From NCBI RefSeq assembly GCF_016653635.2, contig NZ_CP067420.1, positions 2,763,501-2,827,500 of the forward strand: DNA of 64,000 nt, read 5' to 3'. Numbering within the stretch: position 1 is the first letter of the stretch; each line of letters begins with the position of its first letter. The notes beneath the pieces were generated by a model. The model was given only the letters and a program-made list of their open reading frames with translations, did not search any database and was not told the origin of the DNA. Position numbers and translations under genes: made by a program. The DNA is from Skermanella sp. TT6. GTDB taxonomy: Bacteria > Pseudomonadota > Alphaproteobacteria > Azospirillales > Azospirillaceae. Below, piece by piece: positions 35,069 through 45,925 of the stretch.

Positions 35069-36475
35069 ATGTCCGTCGTCACGCGTTTTGCGCCCTCGCC
35101 CACCGGGTTTCTCCATATCGGCGGGGCGCGTACGGCCCTCTTCAATTGGCTGTTCGCCCGCCACCACGGCGGCACCTTCCTGTTGCGCATCGAGGATACC
35201 GATCGCGCCCGCTCCACGGACGCGGCGGTCGAGGCGATCCTCGACGGACTGAAATGGCTGGAACTCGACTGGGACGGCGAAGCCGTCTCCCAGTTCGAGC
35301 GGCGGGACCGGCATGCCGAGGTGGCCCATCGGATGCTGGAATCCGGTCACGCGTACCGCTGCTATGCCAGCCAGGAAGAGCTGGAAGCCATGCGCGCGGC
35401 ACAGAAGGCGGCGGGCCAGCCGATGCGATACGACGGCCGCTGGCGCGACCGCGACCCGTCCGAAGCTCCCGCCGGGGTCGCCCCGGTGGTCCGGCTGAAG
35501 GCGCCGCAGGAGGGCGAGACCGTCGTCCAGGACCATGTCCAGGGCGAGGTGCGGGTGCAGAACGCGCAGCTCGACGACATGGTCCTGCTGCGGGCCGACG
35601 GCACGCCGACCTACATGCTGTCGGTCGTGGTGGACGACCACGACATGAACGTGACCCATGTGATCCGCGGCGACGACCACCTGACCAACACCTTCCGTCA
35701 GGTGCAGATCTACCGTGCCATGGGATGGGACCTGCCCGAATTCGCGCATATCCCTCTCATTCATGGGGCCGACGGCGCGAAACTGTCGAAACGCCACGGT
35801 GCCCTGGGTGTTGACGCCTACAGGGACATGGGTTACCTGCCCGAGGCGGTACGCAACTACCTGCTCCGTCTCGGCTGGGGGCATGGCGACGACGAGATCA
35901 TCTCGACGGAGCAGGCGATCGAGTGGTTCGACCTCGGCGGGATCGGGCGGTCGCCGTCCCGGTTCGACTTCGCCAAGCTGGACAACCTGAACGCCCACTA
36001 CATGCGGCTGGCCGATGACGGCCGCCTGACCGGGCTGATCACGCCGATCATCGAGACCAGGCTCGGCAGGACGATCGGACCTTCGGGACGCGACCTGTTG
36101 ACGCGGGCCATGCCGGGCCTGAAGCAGCGGGCCAAGACGCTTGTCGAGCTCGCCGAGTCTGCACAATTCTACGTTGCAGCAAGGCCGATCGAGGTGACGG
36201 GAAAGGCGGCCGACCTGGTGGCCGGGGACGGAGCCGCCCTGCTCGCCGATCTGGCGGACGAGCTGCGGCCATTCGACGCTTGGAATTCGACCGACATAGA
36301 GACGAAAGTAAGGGAATTCGCGGAGAACCGGGGTCTGAAGCTGGGCAAGGTGGCGCAGCCGCTCAGGGCGGCGTTGTCGGGCTCGACAATTTCTCCACCC
36401 ATTTTCGAGGTTGCAGAGTTATTAGGGAAAACCGAAACCCTCGCGCGCATTGCTGATGTTGCGCAGCCGCGCTAG
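35069..36475 (+). CDS. gltX: Glutamyl-tRNA synthetase
   Basis: A 468-residue class I aminoacyl-tRNA synthetase charging tRNA-Glu (and in many alphaproteobacteria tRNA-Gln). The HIGH-type motif is [14 protein letters not shown] near residue 14 and the KMSKS-type motif is [12 protein letters not shown] near 240. The all-helical anticodon-binding domain fills the last third. The ATG at 35069 precedes the Rossmann fold directly; the frame is open further upstream. Its ribosome site is weak. It is followed by gltA on the same strand, which has its own promoter. Confidence 0.96.
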   Translation: MSVVTRFAPSPTGFLHIGGARTALFNWLFARHHGGTFLLRIEDTDRARSTDAAVEAILDGLKWLELDWDGEAVSQFERRDRHAEVAHRMLESGHAYRCYASQEELEAMRAAQKAAGQPMRYDGRWRDRDPSEAPAGVAPVVRLKAPQEGETVVQDHVQGEVRVQNAQLDDMVLLRADGTPTYMLSVVVDDHDMNVTHVIRGDDHLTNTFRQVQIYRAMGWDLPEFAHIPLIHGADGAKLSKRHGALGVDAYRDMGYLPEAVRNYLLRLGWGHGDDEIISTEQAIEWFDLGGIGRSPSRFDFAKLDNLNAHYMRLADDGRLTGLITPIIETRLGRTIGPSGRDLLTRAMPGLKQRAKTLVELAESAQFYVAARPIEVTGKAADLVAGDGAALLADLADELRPFDAWNSTDIETKVREFAENRGLKLGKVAQPLRAALSGSTISPPIFEVAELLGKTETLARIADVAQPR

Positions 36476-36490
36476 GGCCGACGCGCTGCG

Positions 36491-36519
36491 TTGCCAAGAC
36501 CGCTTTGCAGCATTATTCT
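36491..36519 (+). promoter_or_regulatory. Sigma-70-type promoter of gltA
   Basis: TTGCCA (36491-36496), a 17-base spacer and TATTCT (36514-36519), placed about 60 bases upstream of the gltA start. Confidence 0.6.
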
Positions 36520-36577
36520 CTCCTGATATGAGACGGTCCGGGGAAATCCGAGGCCGCAATCACAAGGAAGTGCCGAG

Positions 36578-37868
<1,291 letters not shown>

Positions 37869-37876
<8 letters not shown>

Positions 37877-38090
37877 CCGGCGAACCACGCCTCATTTCGG
37901 CTCGGGCGGTTCCGATGGATCCGCCCGGAAGCCCCCTGTCGCGATCGCGACGATGCGGGGAACGCGGCATCTCGGTACGCCGGCGAACGACAACCGTGCG
38001 CCGATGCGCCTCCGGCTGATCCGCCTGGTCAAGCTGGTCCTGCTGATCGCCGCGGTCGGCGGTATGCTCTGGTACCTGCTGCGGCAGTGA
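37869..38090 (+). CDS. Small single-helix membrane protein overlapping gltA
   Basis: A possible 73-residue protein with a basic, Asn/Gly-rich N-terminal half and one C-terminal membrane helix ([20 protein letters not shown]). It would start at a GTG that overlaps the last eight bases of gltA; ATGs at 37953 and 38004 are shorter alternatives. The transmembrane segment and the terminator right after it favour a real gene, but there is no good ribosome site and no recognised family. Confidence 0.45.
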
Positions 38091-38130
38091 TCGGCCGGCG
38101 ATCCGTCCTGTCCGGAAGGACCGGCGAAAG

Positions 38131-38165
38131 GGCGCCCCTCCCCGTGCGGGAAAGGGCGCCTTTTT
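38131..38165 (+). terminator. Terminator after gltA and the small membrane gene
   Basis: GGCGCCC (38131-38137) pairs with GGGCGCC (38154-38160), with extra pairing inside the loop, followed by TTTTT at 38161-38165. Confidence 0.85.
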
Positions 38166-38169
38166 CCTG

Positions 38170-38565
38170 TCAGCTCCGCTCGATCAGCTCGACCTTGTAG
38201 CCGTCCGGGTCCTCGATAAAGGCGATGACCGTCGTGCCGTGCTTCATCGGGCCGGGCGGGCGCGGGATCTTCACCCCTTCCGCCTCCAGCTCCTTGCAGG
38301 TGGCATAGATGTCCGGCACCCCGATCGCGATATGGCCGTAGGCGCTGCCGAGATCATAGGGTTCCTTCTGGTCCCAGTTGTGGGTGAGTTCCAGGACCGT
38401 ATGGTCGGACTCCTCGCCGTAGCCGACGAAAGCCAGGGTGAACCGGCCGCCCTCGTAGTCGTTGCGGCGCAGCAGCTTCATGCCGAGCAGGCGGGTGTAG
38501 AAATCGATCGACTTGTCCAGGTCGTAGACCCGGAGCATCGTGTGCAGCATGCGGAACTTGGCCAT
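38170..38565 (-). CDS. gloA: Lactoylglutathione lyase (glyoxalase I)
   Basis: A 131-residue cytoplasmic metalloenzyme that converts the methylglyoxal-glutathione hemithioacetal to S-lactoylglutathione. The two beta-alpha-beta modules and four metal ligands are seen: His in MLHTMLRVYDLDKS, Glu in HTVLELTHNWD, His in AYGHIAIGVPD and Glu in DGYKVELIERS. AAGGAGGG before the ATG at 38565 gives a strong start. It lies just after lpxB and may share its transcript. Confidence 0.95.
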   Translation of the reverse strand: MAKFRMLHTMLRVYDLDKSIDFYTRLLGMKLLRRNDYEGGRFTLAFVGYGEESDHTVLELTHNWDQKEPYDLGSAYGHIAIGVPDIYATCKELEAEGVKIPRPPGPMKHGTTVIAFIEDPDGYKVELIERS

Positions 38566-38601
38566 AGGTGTCCCTCCTTTTTTCTGACCTTCCAATTAAC
38601 G

Positions 38602-39774
38602 TTATACCGCCCCCTTCCGCCCCTTCACGACCGCGAGAACCACGTCGGCGGCCCGTTCGCTCGGCGGCGGCCCGCCAAGCCCCAGCCACCGCGCCACCTC
38701 GGCGACCCCCTCCCGCTGTTCCCGACGAGCCTCCGGATCGTCCAGCAGCTTCGTGACGGCGGCATCGAGCTTCTCCGGGGTGCAGTTCTCCTGCAGCAGT
38801 TCCGGGACCAGCATGCGATCCAGCATGATGTTGACGAGGTTCGCGTACTTGACGCGGATGAAGCGGCGGTACAGGCCGATCGTGACGGGATGCATGCGGT
38901 AGGCGATCACCGCCGGCAGGCGAGCCAGCGCCAGTTCCAGCGCCACCGTGCCTGAAGCCGCCAAGGCCGCCTCCGATGCCGCGAAGGCATCGTATTTGCC
39001 CTGGTCCCCCTCGACGAGGATCGTCCGTACCGGCCAGGAGGATATCTCCGAGGCGACGCTGTCGCGCACATGCGGAACAGTCGGGACGGCAATCACCAGA
39101 CCCGGATAGCGCGGCGCCAGGAGCCTGATCGTCTCCCGGAAATCCGGCAGGAGTCGGCTGATCTCGCTCCGCCGGCTGCCCGGCAGCACCGTCAGCAGCC
39201 GGTCCGCCGTCGCGATGCCGTGGGCGGCGCGGAACCGGGCGCCGTCGCCCGACGCGGCCCCTCCCTCGACGATGGGATGCCCCACGAAGGTGCAGGGCAG
39301 GCCCTCCCGCTCGAAATAGGGCGGCTCGAAAGGAAGCAGCGCCAGCAGATGGTCCAGCACCCGGGCGACTTTCCGCGCCCGCCCGGGCCGCCACGCCCAT
39401 ACGCTCGGAGCCACGTAATGCACGAACGGGATCCCCTGCCCCTTGAGCCGCTTCGCGATGCGAAAGCAGAAGTCGGGCGCATCGATCGTGACGACCACGT
39501 CCGGCCGGAGGCGGCGGATCTCCGCCGCGGTCTGGGCCAGCCGCCGGATCAGGTTGGGCAGCTTCGGCACCAGTTCCGCGATGCCCATCAGCGACAGTTC
39601 ATGGAGGGGGAACAGCGTGTCGAGCCCTTCGGCGATCATGCGCTCCCCGCCGATGCCGGCGAACCGGACGGGACCTCCGGCACGGCGCTTCAGGGCGGCC
39701 ATCAGTCGCGCGCCCAGGAGATCGCCCGAAGGCTCCCCGGCGATCAGGAAGATCAGAGGTCCCTCTCCCGTCAC
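38602..39774 (-). CDS. lpxB: Lipid-A-disaccharide synthase
   Basis: A 390-residue GT-B glycosyltransferase that joins UDP-2,3-diacylglucosamine and lipid X to the lipid A disaccharide at the inner membrane. Landmarks are the opening IFLIAGEPSGDLLGARLM, HYVAPSVWAWRPGRARKV and TVLPGSRRSEISRLLP. The GTG start at 39774 overlaps the lpxI stop in GTGA. Last gene of the lipid A/outer-membrane run. Confidence 0.95.
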   Translation of the reverse strand: MTGEGPLIFLIAGEPSGDLLGARLMAALKRRAGGPVRFAGIGGERMIAEGLDTLFPLHELSLMGIAELVPKLPNLIRRLAQTAAEIRRLRPDVVVTIDAPDFCFRIAKRLKGQGIPFVHYVAPSVWAWRPGRARKVARVLDHLLALLPFEPPYFEREGLPCTFVGHPIVEGGAASGDGARFRAAHGIATADRLLTVLPGSRRSEISRLLPDFRETIRLLAPRYPGLVIAVPTVPHVRDSVASEISSWPVRTILVEGDQGKYDAFAASEAALAASGTVALELALARLPAVIAYRMHPVTIGLYRRFIRVKYANLVNIMLDRMLVPELLQENCTPEKLDAAVTKLLDDPEARREQREGVAEVARWLGLGGPPPSERAADVVLAVVKGRKGAV

Positions 39775-40592
39775 TGCGGCACTTCCAGGCCGACGATGAA
39801 CAGGCCCCGGGCGTCGGCCGCTCCGGCCATGGTTTCGCGATCCAGCATGATGCTCTTTCCGGCTTCGACGGCGATCCCGCGCAATCCCGCGGCGGCACAG
39901 CGCTCGACGGTGACGGCCCCGACGGTGGGAAGGTCGAAGCGGGTATCCTGCCCGGGCTTGCTCATCTTGACGAGCACCCCGCCGGGTCCTTCGCGGCGCA
40001 GGCTCCCGCAGCGGTCGATCAGGGCGTCCGTGCCCTCGATCGCCTCGACACCCAGGACGATCCCCTGCTGCACGATCACCGCCTGCCCGACATCCAGGTG
40101 GCCCAGCGCGCGGATGACTTCGACCCCGCGGGCGATATCGACCTCCGCCTGCGCGTCCGGAGCGAACGCCCCCAGGTTCCCGGCTGGCGTCAGCAGGTCG
40201 CGGAAGACGTCCTGCGTCGCCACGACCCGGAAACCCTCGCCTTCCAATTCGCTGGTCACGGCCCGCAGGAGGCCGTCGTCGCCCAGGGCGCGGGCGCCGA
40301 TGCGGGCGAACAGGCGGGCCGCGCGCCAGTCCGGCTTAAGCTCGGCCAGGCTGGGCCGGCGCACCCGGCCGGCAAGGACGATGTCGCGGACGCCCGCCTC
40401 GCGCAGGGCGTCGAGCATGGCACCCGCGGCGCCGAGCCGCGACCAGCGGTCGACCGGCAGCTTTCCGCCCTCAGGGTCGGCATGCCCCTCCAACCCCAGC
40501 ACGAAGACCTCGCGCCCGGCGGAACGGCAGGCCTCGACCAGCCGGAGCGGCAGGTCGCCGCCCCCGGCGATGATGCCGAGCTTAGGAGGCAT
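39771..40592 (-). CDS. lpxI: UDP-2,3-diacylglucosamine pyrophosphatase LpxI
   Basis: A 273-residue enzyme that releases UMP from UDP-2,3-diacylglucosamine to form lipid X. The N-terminal domain begins LGIIAGGGDLPLRLVEAC, and the C-terminal catalytic part carries RCGSLRREGPGGVLVKMSKP and DLPTVGAVTVERCAAAG. It is the alphaproteobacterial replacement of LpxH. It overlaps lpxA by 11 bases and lpxB by four. Confidence 0.93.
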   Translation of the reverse strand: MPPKLGIIAGGGDLPLRLVEACRSAGREVFVLGLEGHADPEGGKLPVDRWSRLGAAGAMLDALREAGVRDIVLAGRVRRPSLAELKPDWRAARLFARIGARALGDDGLLRAVTSELEGEGFRVVATQDVFRDLLTPAGNLGAFAPDAQAEVDIARGVEVIRALGHLDVGQAVIVQQGIVLGVEAIEGTDALIDRCGSLRREGPGGVLVKMSKPGQDTRFDLPTVGAVTVERCAAAGLRGIAVEAGKSIMLDRETMAGAADARGLFIVGLEVPQ

Positions 40593-41385
40593 TCTCCGCG
40601 CGGGGCTGGCAGATCGGGCGCGAGGCCTCGGCGCGGATGAAGGACAGGATATCCCCGACGGCGGGCTGTTCGCCGAACTCGGCGCCGACCTGCTCGACCC
40701 GCTCGGCCAGCGTCTTCTCGGTGGCGAACAGCAGCTTGTAGGCGGCCCTCAGCGCGCGGATATCGTCCTTGCCGAAGCCGCGGCGCTGCAGGCCGACAAG
40801 GTTGAGACCGTTCAGCCGCGCGCGCTCGCCCATCACGAGCCCGAACGGAATGACGTCCTGCTCGACGCCGGACATGCCGCCGATCATGGCATGGGCGCCG
40901 ATCCGGACGAACTGGTGGACCGCCGACAGGCCTCCCAGGATCGCGTGGTCGCCGACCGTGACGTGACCGCCCAGGGTGGCGTTGTTCGCCAGGATCACGT
41001 TGTTGCCGATGATGCAGTCATGGGCGACATGGGACGCCATCATGAACAGGCAGTTGTCTCCGACCCGGGTCACCATCCCGCCGCCTTCGGTACCGGGATT
41101 CATGGTGACATGCTCGCGGATGCGGTTGTTCGCGCCGATGATCAGTTCCGACGGTTCGCCGTGGAACTTCAGGTCCTGGGGAGCGTGCCCGATCGAAGCG
41201 AAAGGGAAGATCTGGGTGCCGGGGCCGACCCTCGTCCGACCTTCGACGACCACATGGGAATGCAGGCGGACACCATCCTCCAGCACGACGTCGGCACCGA
41301 CCACGCAGAAGGGGCCGATCACCACGGACGAACCGATACGGGCCGCCGGATCGACAATCGCCGATGGATGGATGCTCTGGGTCAT
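40582..41385 (-). CDS. lpxA: UDP-N-acetylglucosamine acyltransferase
   Basis: A 267-residue left-handed beta-helix enzyme adding the first 3-hydroxyacyl chain to UDP-GlcNAc. Hexapeptide repeats start at IHPSAIVDPAARIGSSVVIG; the catalytic His is in FMMASHVAHDCIIGNN; the C-terminal helical domain contains GKDDIRALRAAYKLLF. The ATG at 41385 is used because the fold starts there; an ATG at 41406 that overlaps the fabZ stop is an alternative, and neither has a clear ribosome site. Confidence 0.94.
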   Translation of the reverse strand: MTQSIHPSAIVDPAARIGSSVVIGPFCVVGADVVLEDGVRLHSHVVVEGRTRVGPGTQIFPFASIGHAPQDLKFHGEPSELIIGANNRIREHVTMNPGTEGGGMVTRVGDNCLFMMASHVAHDCIIGNNVILANNATLGGHVTVGDHAILGGLSAVHQFVRIGAHAMIGGMSGVEQDVIPFGLVMGERARLNGLNLVGLQRRGFGKDDIRALRAAYKLLFATEKTLAERVEQVGAEFGEQPAVGDILSFIRAEASRPICQPRAENAS

Positions 41386-41398
41386 GGCAGGGGGTCGC

Positions 41399-41896
41399 TC
41401 ACTCATCCAGGATCATCGCGGCGAAGGTCGCCTCCGAACAGAGGACGCCGTTCACCTTGGCCTCGCCCTTGAACTTCCAGACGTTGCGGCGGTGCTGCAG
41501 CTTGGTCACATGGATGTAGACGGTGTCGCCCGGGGTGACCGGCTTGCGGAAGCGCGCGTCGTCGATCGACATGAAATAGACGAGCTTGCCCTCGGCGTCC
41601 GCTCCGAGCGTATGCACCACCAGCACCCCGGCGGTCTGCGCCATCGCCTCGACGATCAGGACGCCCGGCATCACCGGCCGCTGCGGGAAATGGCCCTGGA
41701 AGAAATGCTCGTTGATCGTGACGTTCTTGACCCCCACGGCGCTGACATTTGCCACGACGTTGGTGACGCGGTCGATCATCAGCATGGGATAGCGGTGCGG
41801 AATCATCTCCATGACCCGCAGGACGTCGATGTCGATGCCGCTCTGCTCTTCGCTGTCCGGGTGGTCGGTCGCCTGATTGGCGGAGGTTACTTCCAT
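41399..41896 (-). CDS. fabZ: 3-hydroxyacyl-ACP dehydratase FabZ
   Basis: A 165-residue hot-dog-fold dehydratase of type II fatty-acid synthesis. The active-site His is in [16 protein letters not shown] and the Glu in [26 protein letters not shown] opens the domain. The first 20 residues are a polar extension. AGGAAG supports the start. Placement between lpxD and lpxA balances hydroxyacyl-ACP between phospholipid and lipid A synthesis. Confidence 0.96.
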   Translation of the reverse strand: MEVTSANQATDHPDSEEQSGIDIDVLRVMEMIPHRYPMLMIDRVTNVVANVSAVGVKNVTINEHFFQGHFPQRPVMPGVLIVEAMAQTAGVLVVHTLGADAEGKLVYFMSIDDARFRKPVTPGDTVYIHVTKLQHRRNVWKFKGEAKVNGVLCSEATFAAMILDE

Positions 41897-41897
41897 G

Positions 41898-42935
41898 TCA
41901 TTCTTCCTTGAGGCGGGTAGATTTCCCGCGGGTCAGGTTCGCCAGCACCGCGACCTGACGCAACCATTGCTTCATGGGAACCGACGGGACTCCTCCAACC
42001 TCGGCACCGGGTGGAATGTCACGCATCACGCCGGCCTTCGCGGCGATGCGCGCGCCGGCACCGATCTTCAGGTGTCCGGCCAGACCGGCCTGGGCCGCCA
42101 GGACCACGTGATGACCAAGCTGCGTGCTGCCCGAGATTCCGGATTGCGCGACGATCACGCACCCCGGCCCCATGGCCACGTTGTGCCCGATCTGGACCAG
42201 ATTATCAATCATCGACCCGCGGCCGATCACCGTATCGGGCCCCGCTCCCCGGTCGATGGTGGAATTGGTCCCGATCTCCACGTCGTCCTCGACGATGACC
42301 CGGCCAAGCTGCGGAACCCGGACATAACCCGCGGGATCCATCGCGAAGCCGAAGCCGTCGGTGCCGATCCGGGCGCCTGGATAGATGGTGACCCGGCTCC
42401 CGACGAGGCAATGGCTCAGCGACGCGCAGGCTCCGATGGTGGTGTCGTCGCCGACCTCCACCCGGTCGCCGACCACGGCGTTCGGCGCGATCCGGCAGCG
42501 CGCGCCGATGCGCACCCCGGCGCCGATGACCGCGCCCGGACCGATCTCCGTCCCCTCCCCGATCTCGGCGGTCGGATCGACGACGGCCCGGGGCGAGATT
42601 CCGGGCTTCGGCGCCGGCACCGGATAGAAGGCCTGCGCGACCAGGGCATAGCCCAGGTACGGCTTCGGCGTCACCAGCAGCGCCATGCCGGGCGGAGCCC
42701 TCGACGCCAGGTCGGGATGGACGATGCAGGCACCGGCCCGGCTCGCCTCGAAGGTCCCGACATACTTCTTGTTGTCCAGGAAGCTGACGTCCCCGGGGCC
42801 GGCGGTATCCAGCGGCGCGACGTCGGCGAACTCGGCGGCGGGATCCGCCCCGGTCGCCAGTTCAGCGCCGGCGATGCCCGCCAGCCGTTCGAGGGTGAAG
42901 GGGCCTGCGGCGGTAAAAAAGCGAGGGTCCGGCAT
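41898..42935 (-). CDS. lpxD: UDP-3-O-acylglucosamine N-acyltransferase
   Basis: A 345-residue trimeric beta-helix acyltransferase adding the N-linked hydroxyacyl chain in lipid A synthesis. The N-terminal uridine-binding domain ([20 protein letters not shown]) precedes hexapeptide repeats; the catalytic His lies in [16 protein letters not shown] five bases upstream supports the start. It is one base ahead of fabZ. Confidence 0.95.
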   Translation of the reverse strand: MPDPRFFTAAGPFTLERLAGIAGAELATGADPAAEFADVAPLDTAGPGDVSFLDNKKYVGTFEASRAGACIVHPDLASRAPPGMALLVTPKPYLGYALVAQAFYPVPAPKPGISPRAVVDPTAEIGEGTEIGPGAVIGAGVRIGARCRIAPNAVVGDRVEVGDDTTIGACASLSHCLVGSRVTIYPGARIGTDGFGFAMDPAGYVRVPQLGRVIVEDDVEIGTNSTIDRGAGPDTVIGRGSMIDNLVQIGHNVAMGPGCVIVAQSGISGSTQLGHHVVLAAQAGLAGHLKIGAGARIAAKAGVMRDIPPGAEVGGVPSVPMKQWLRQVAVLANLTRGKSTRLKEE

Positions 42936-42997
42936 GGCTCCGTTCTTCGTTGGGTTCCGATCGGCTGCTTTTTCCCAAATCCGGGCGGTGGGTCAAG

Positions 42998-43573
42998 TCA
43001 ACTCTTGGGTACGGTGACCGCCACCGACGGCAGCTTCTTGTTAAGACGGTCGAGCACCGAGCCGGTCAGGTCAAGCGACTTCTCGGCGATCACGACCTGC
43101 TGCTTGGCGAGCACAAGGCTGGCCTTCTGCTCGCCGGCGACCTCGGCGACCACCTCCAGCATCGTCTCGTGGAGTTTCTTCATGGACTCGTTGAACGCCT
43201 GATCGAGGACGCGTTTCCGGTTCTGCACCGACCGCTGGACGTCGGCGACCTGCTGTTCGAATTCCCGCCGCTTCTGCTCGAAAGCCTCCGGGGCCAGGTT
43301 GGAGCGCTGGCGGCCCAGTTCCTGTTCCGCCGCGCGCAGGTTCTCCTCCTGCTTCGAGATTTCCTTCTGGTACGTCTGGCGCTGGGCGTCGAGCTGCTTC
43401 TGGATGCTTTGCGCCGCGGCCGACACTTGCATGATCTGCTGGACATCGACCACGGCAACCGCCGTCGCTGGCAGCTGCTGGGCGGCCGCCCCGCCCGGCT
43501 GGCCGGCCGCGATGGCCAGGCCGAGGCCGGCGGCGATCAGAAGCCTCCTGATGGGGCCCGCATCACGCTTCAT
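42998..43573 (-). CDS. skp: OmpH/Skp-family periplasmic chaperone
   Basis: A 191-residue protein with a signal peptide (LLIAAGLGLAIAAGQPGGAA) and long coiled-coil helices (KQLDAQRQTYQKEISKQEEN; RREFEQQVADVQRSVQNRKR), the tentacles of Skp-like chaperones that carry unfolded outer-membrane proteins. A short beta core is seen at the start (TAVAVVDVQQIM) and end. It lies two bases after bamA, its functional partner. Confidence 0.9.
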   Translation of the reverse strand: MKRDAGPIRRLLIAAGLGLAIAAGQPGGAAAQQLPATAVAVVDVQQIMQVSAAAQSIQKQLDAQRQTYQKEISKQEENLRAAEQELGRQRSNLAPEAFEQKRREFEQQVADVQRSVQNRKRVLDQAFNESMKKLHETMLEVVAEVAGEQKASLVLAKQQVVIAEKSLDLTGSVLDRLNKKLPSVAVTVPKS

Positions 43574-43575
43574 GG

Positions 43576-45897
43576 CTAGAACCTGGTGCCGAAGCTGAAG
43601 CGGAACTCCTCTCTCTTGTCATAGTCCTCCTTCAGGATCGGGAAGGCCAGATCGACGCGGATGGGGCCGAGGGGCGACCGCCAGGAAATGCCGGCGCCGA
43701 CCGAAAGCCGGATCGCGTCGTCATCGACCAGGCGTTCGTTCGCGTTCTGAGCCGTCGCGTCGACATCGCCCAAGGTGCCGAAGTCGCTGAATGTATGGCC
43801 GGTCACGCCGAACTCGTCCGGCAATCCGATCGGGAAGGCCAGTTCGACGCTGCCGCGGGCGAACCGGTTGCCGCCGAGGCTGTCGTCGCTGACCAGTTCG
43901 CGCGGGCCGATGCCGGCCGGAGCGAAGCCGCGCAGGCTGTCGCCGCCAATGAAGAAGCGATCGGAAATCGCCACGTCCTCGCCGATGCCGACGATGAACC
44001 CGACCTCGCCCAGGAAGCTGAGGACCGTTCCTTCGGTCACCGGGAAATAGACGCCGGCACCCAGCCGGTTGCGCGAGAACTGCGCGTCGCCGCCCAGGCC
44101 CGCGACCTCGTTGTTGAGGCGGATGAAGTAGCCGTCGGTCGGGTTGATCCGGCTGTCGCGCGCGTCGTACAGCAGTTCCTGACCGACCAGCGAGACGATG
44201 CGGCTTCCCTGCTGCTCCCGGATGAAGCGCGAGGCGTCGGCCGCGACGTTCTCGATCTCCGTCTGCTGCAGGGTGTAGTTCAGCCGCTGGCGCAGGCGCT
44301 CGGTCAGCGGATAACCCAGCCTGAAGCCGATGCCGGTATTGGCCTCGTCGTAGGAGCTTTCATCCTGGTTGTCGCGGGTGATGCGGAACAGGTCGATGCC
44401 CGCCGCGAGGTCGCGCTCCAGGAAATAGGGCTCGGTGAAGCTGAGGTCGAACTCCTGCGTCCGCCCCGAAACGGTCGCGGCGAACCGCAGGTCCTGGCCG
44501 CGGCCGAGCAGGTTCCGCTCCCGGATGCCGAAATTGGCGAGCGGGCCGTCGATCGTGGAGAAGCCGGCGCCGATCTCGATCTCGCCGGTGGACTGTTCCT
44601 GGACGTCGACCTGGATGACGGACCGGTCGGGCTGGACGCCCTCCGCGGTCGAGATGCTGACCCGCTCGAAGAACCCGAGGTCGCGGATGCGGCGCTCCGA
44701 CCGCCTCAGCTTCGACGTGTTGAACGGATCGCCTTCGACCAGCAGCATCTCGCGCCGGATCACCCGGTCCAAGGTCCGGACGTTGCCGGTGATGTCGATC
44801 CGGTCGACGAAGACGCGCGGGCCTTCGCCGATCTCGTAGACGACGTCGATCGTCCGGCTCTCGCGGTTGCGGACGATCCGCGGCTGGATGTCCACGAAGG
44901 CATATTGCAGATCGCCGACGGCGTTGGTCAGGTTGGCGATCGAGGTCTCGACCTCCTCGGCGTTGTACCAGTCGCCTTCCTCGGTGGTCAGCCGGTTGCG
45001 CAGGCTTTCGGCGTCGAGGTCGCGCAGTTCGGTTTCCAGCCCGACCCTGCCGAACTTGTAGCGCTCGCCTTCCTCCACCGTGAAGGTGATGAAGAAGCCG
45101 TCGCGATCGGGCGTCAGCTCGGCGACCGCCGAGACGACCCGGAAATCCGCATAGCCGCGCGACAGGTAGAAGCGGCGCAGCCGGTCGCGGTCGAAGGTCA
45201 GGCGGTCGGGATCGTAGGTGTCGTCGGTGGTCAGGAACCGGTACCAGCGCGACTCACGGGTCTGGATCTCCTCCCGTAGCCGGCTGTCGCTGAACATCTC
45301 GTTGCCGATGAAGTTGATCCGGCGAATGCCGGTGCGGGCCCCCTCGTCGATCTCGAAAACCAGGTCGACGCGGTTCTGGTCCAACTGGATCACCTTCGGC
45401 TCGACCGTCGCGGCGAAGCGCCCGCTGCGCCGATAGATCTCGAGCAGGCGCTGGACATCGTTCTGGACGCGCGTCCGCGTGTAGACGACGCGGGGGCGAA
45501 GCTGGACTTCGCGCTCCAGGTCGGCGTCCTCGATGCGCTGGTTACCCTCGAACGCGATCCGATTGATGATCGGGTTCTCGACCACATTGACCACGAGGGT
45601 GTTGCCATCGCGCCGCAGGGTCACGTCCGCGAACAGGCCGGTGGCGAACAGGGCCTTCAGCGAATCATCGATCCGCGACGGGCTGAAAGGGTCTCCGGGC
45701 CTGACCACCAGATACGAACGTACCGTCGTCGGCTCGATTCGCTGGGTGCCTTCCACCCGGATGTCCGAAATGGTGCCGCCGGAAAAATTGGCCTGCGCCA
45801 CCGCGGTCGGCAGTCCCTGGGCCAGTGCGATGGTCGACGTAGCCGTCGTCGTGCACGCAGCCAGCACGCAGGCTGCCAAAAACCTGTTCAGCCCCAA
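43576..45897 (-). CDS. bamA: Outer-membrane protein assembly factor BamA
   Basis: A 773-residue Omp85 protein that folds and inserts beta-barrels into the outer membrane. A signal peptide (FLAACVLAACTTTATSTIAL) is followed by five POTRA domains (the first from ISDIRVEGTQRIEPTTVRSY) and a C-terminal barrel with the lid-lock motif region GDSLRGFAPAGIGPREL. It ends in RFSFGTRF, with the terminal Phe signal. The start appears to be TTG at 45897 with GGGGG six bases upstream; no ATG fits. Confidence 0.96.
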   Translation of the reverse strand: MGLNRFLAACVLAACTTTATSTIALAQGLPTAVAQANFSGGTISDIRVEGTQRIEPTTVRSYLVVRPGDPFSPSRIDDSLKALFATGLFADVTLRRDGNTLVVNVVENPIINRIAFEGNQRIEDADLEREVQLRPRVVYTRTRVQNDVQRLLEIYRRSGRFAATVEPKVIQLDQNRVDLVFEIDEGARTGIRRINFIGNEMFSDSRLREEIQTRESRWYRFLTTDDTYDPDRLTFDRDRLRRFYLSRGYADFRVVSAVAELTPDRDGFFITFTVEEGERYKFGRVGLETELRDLDAESLRNRLTTEEGDWYNAEEVETSIANLTNAVGDLQYAFVDIQPRIVRNRESRTIDVVYEIGEGPRVFVDRIDITGNVRTLDRVIRREMLLVEGDPFNTSKLRRSERRIRDLGFFERVSISTAEGVQPDRSVIQVDVQEQSTGEIEIGAGFSTIDGPLANFGIRERNLLGRGQDLRFAATVSGRTQEFDLSFTEPYFLERDLAAGIDLFRITRDNQDESSYDEANTGIGFRLGYPLTERLRQRLNYTLQQTEIENVAADASRFIREQQGSRIVSLVGQELLYDARDSRINPTDGYFIRLNNEVAGLGGDAQFSRNRLGAGVYFPVTEGTVLSFLGEVGFIVGIGEDVAISDRFFIGGDSLRGFAPAGIGPRELVSDDSLGGNRFARGSVELAFPIGLPDEFGVTGHTFSDFGTLGDVDATAQNANERLVDDDAIRLSVGAGISWRSPLGPIRVDLAFPILKEDYDKREEFRFSFGTRF

Positions 45898-45925
45898 CTG
45901 AAACCCCCAATAACTTCCTATCCCG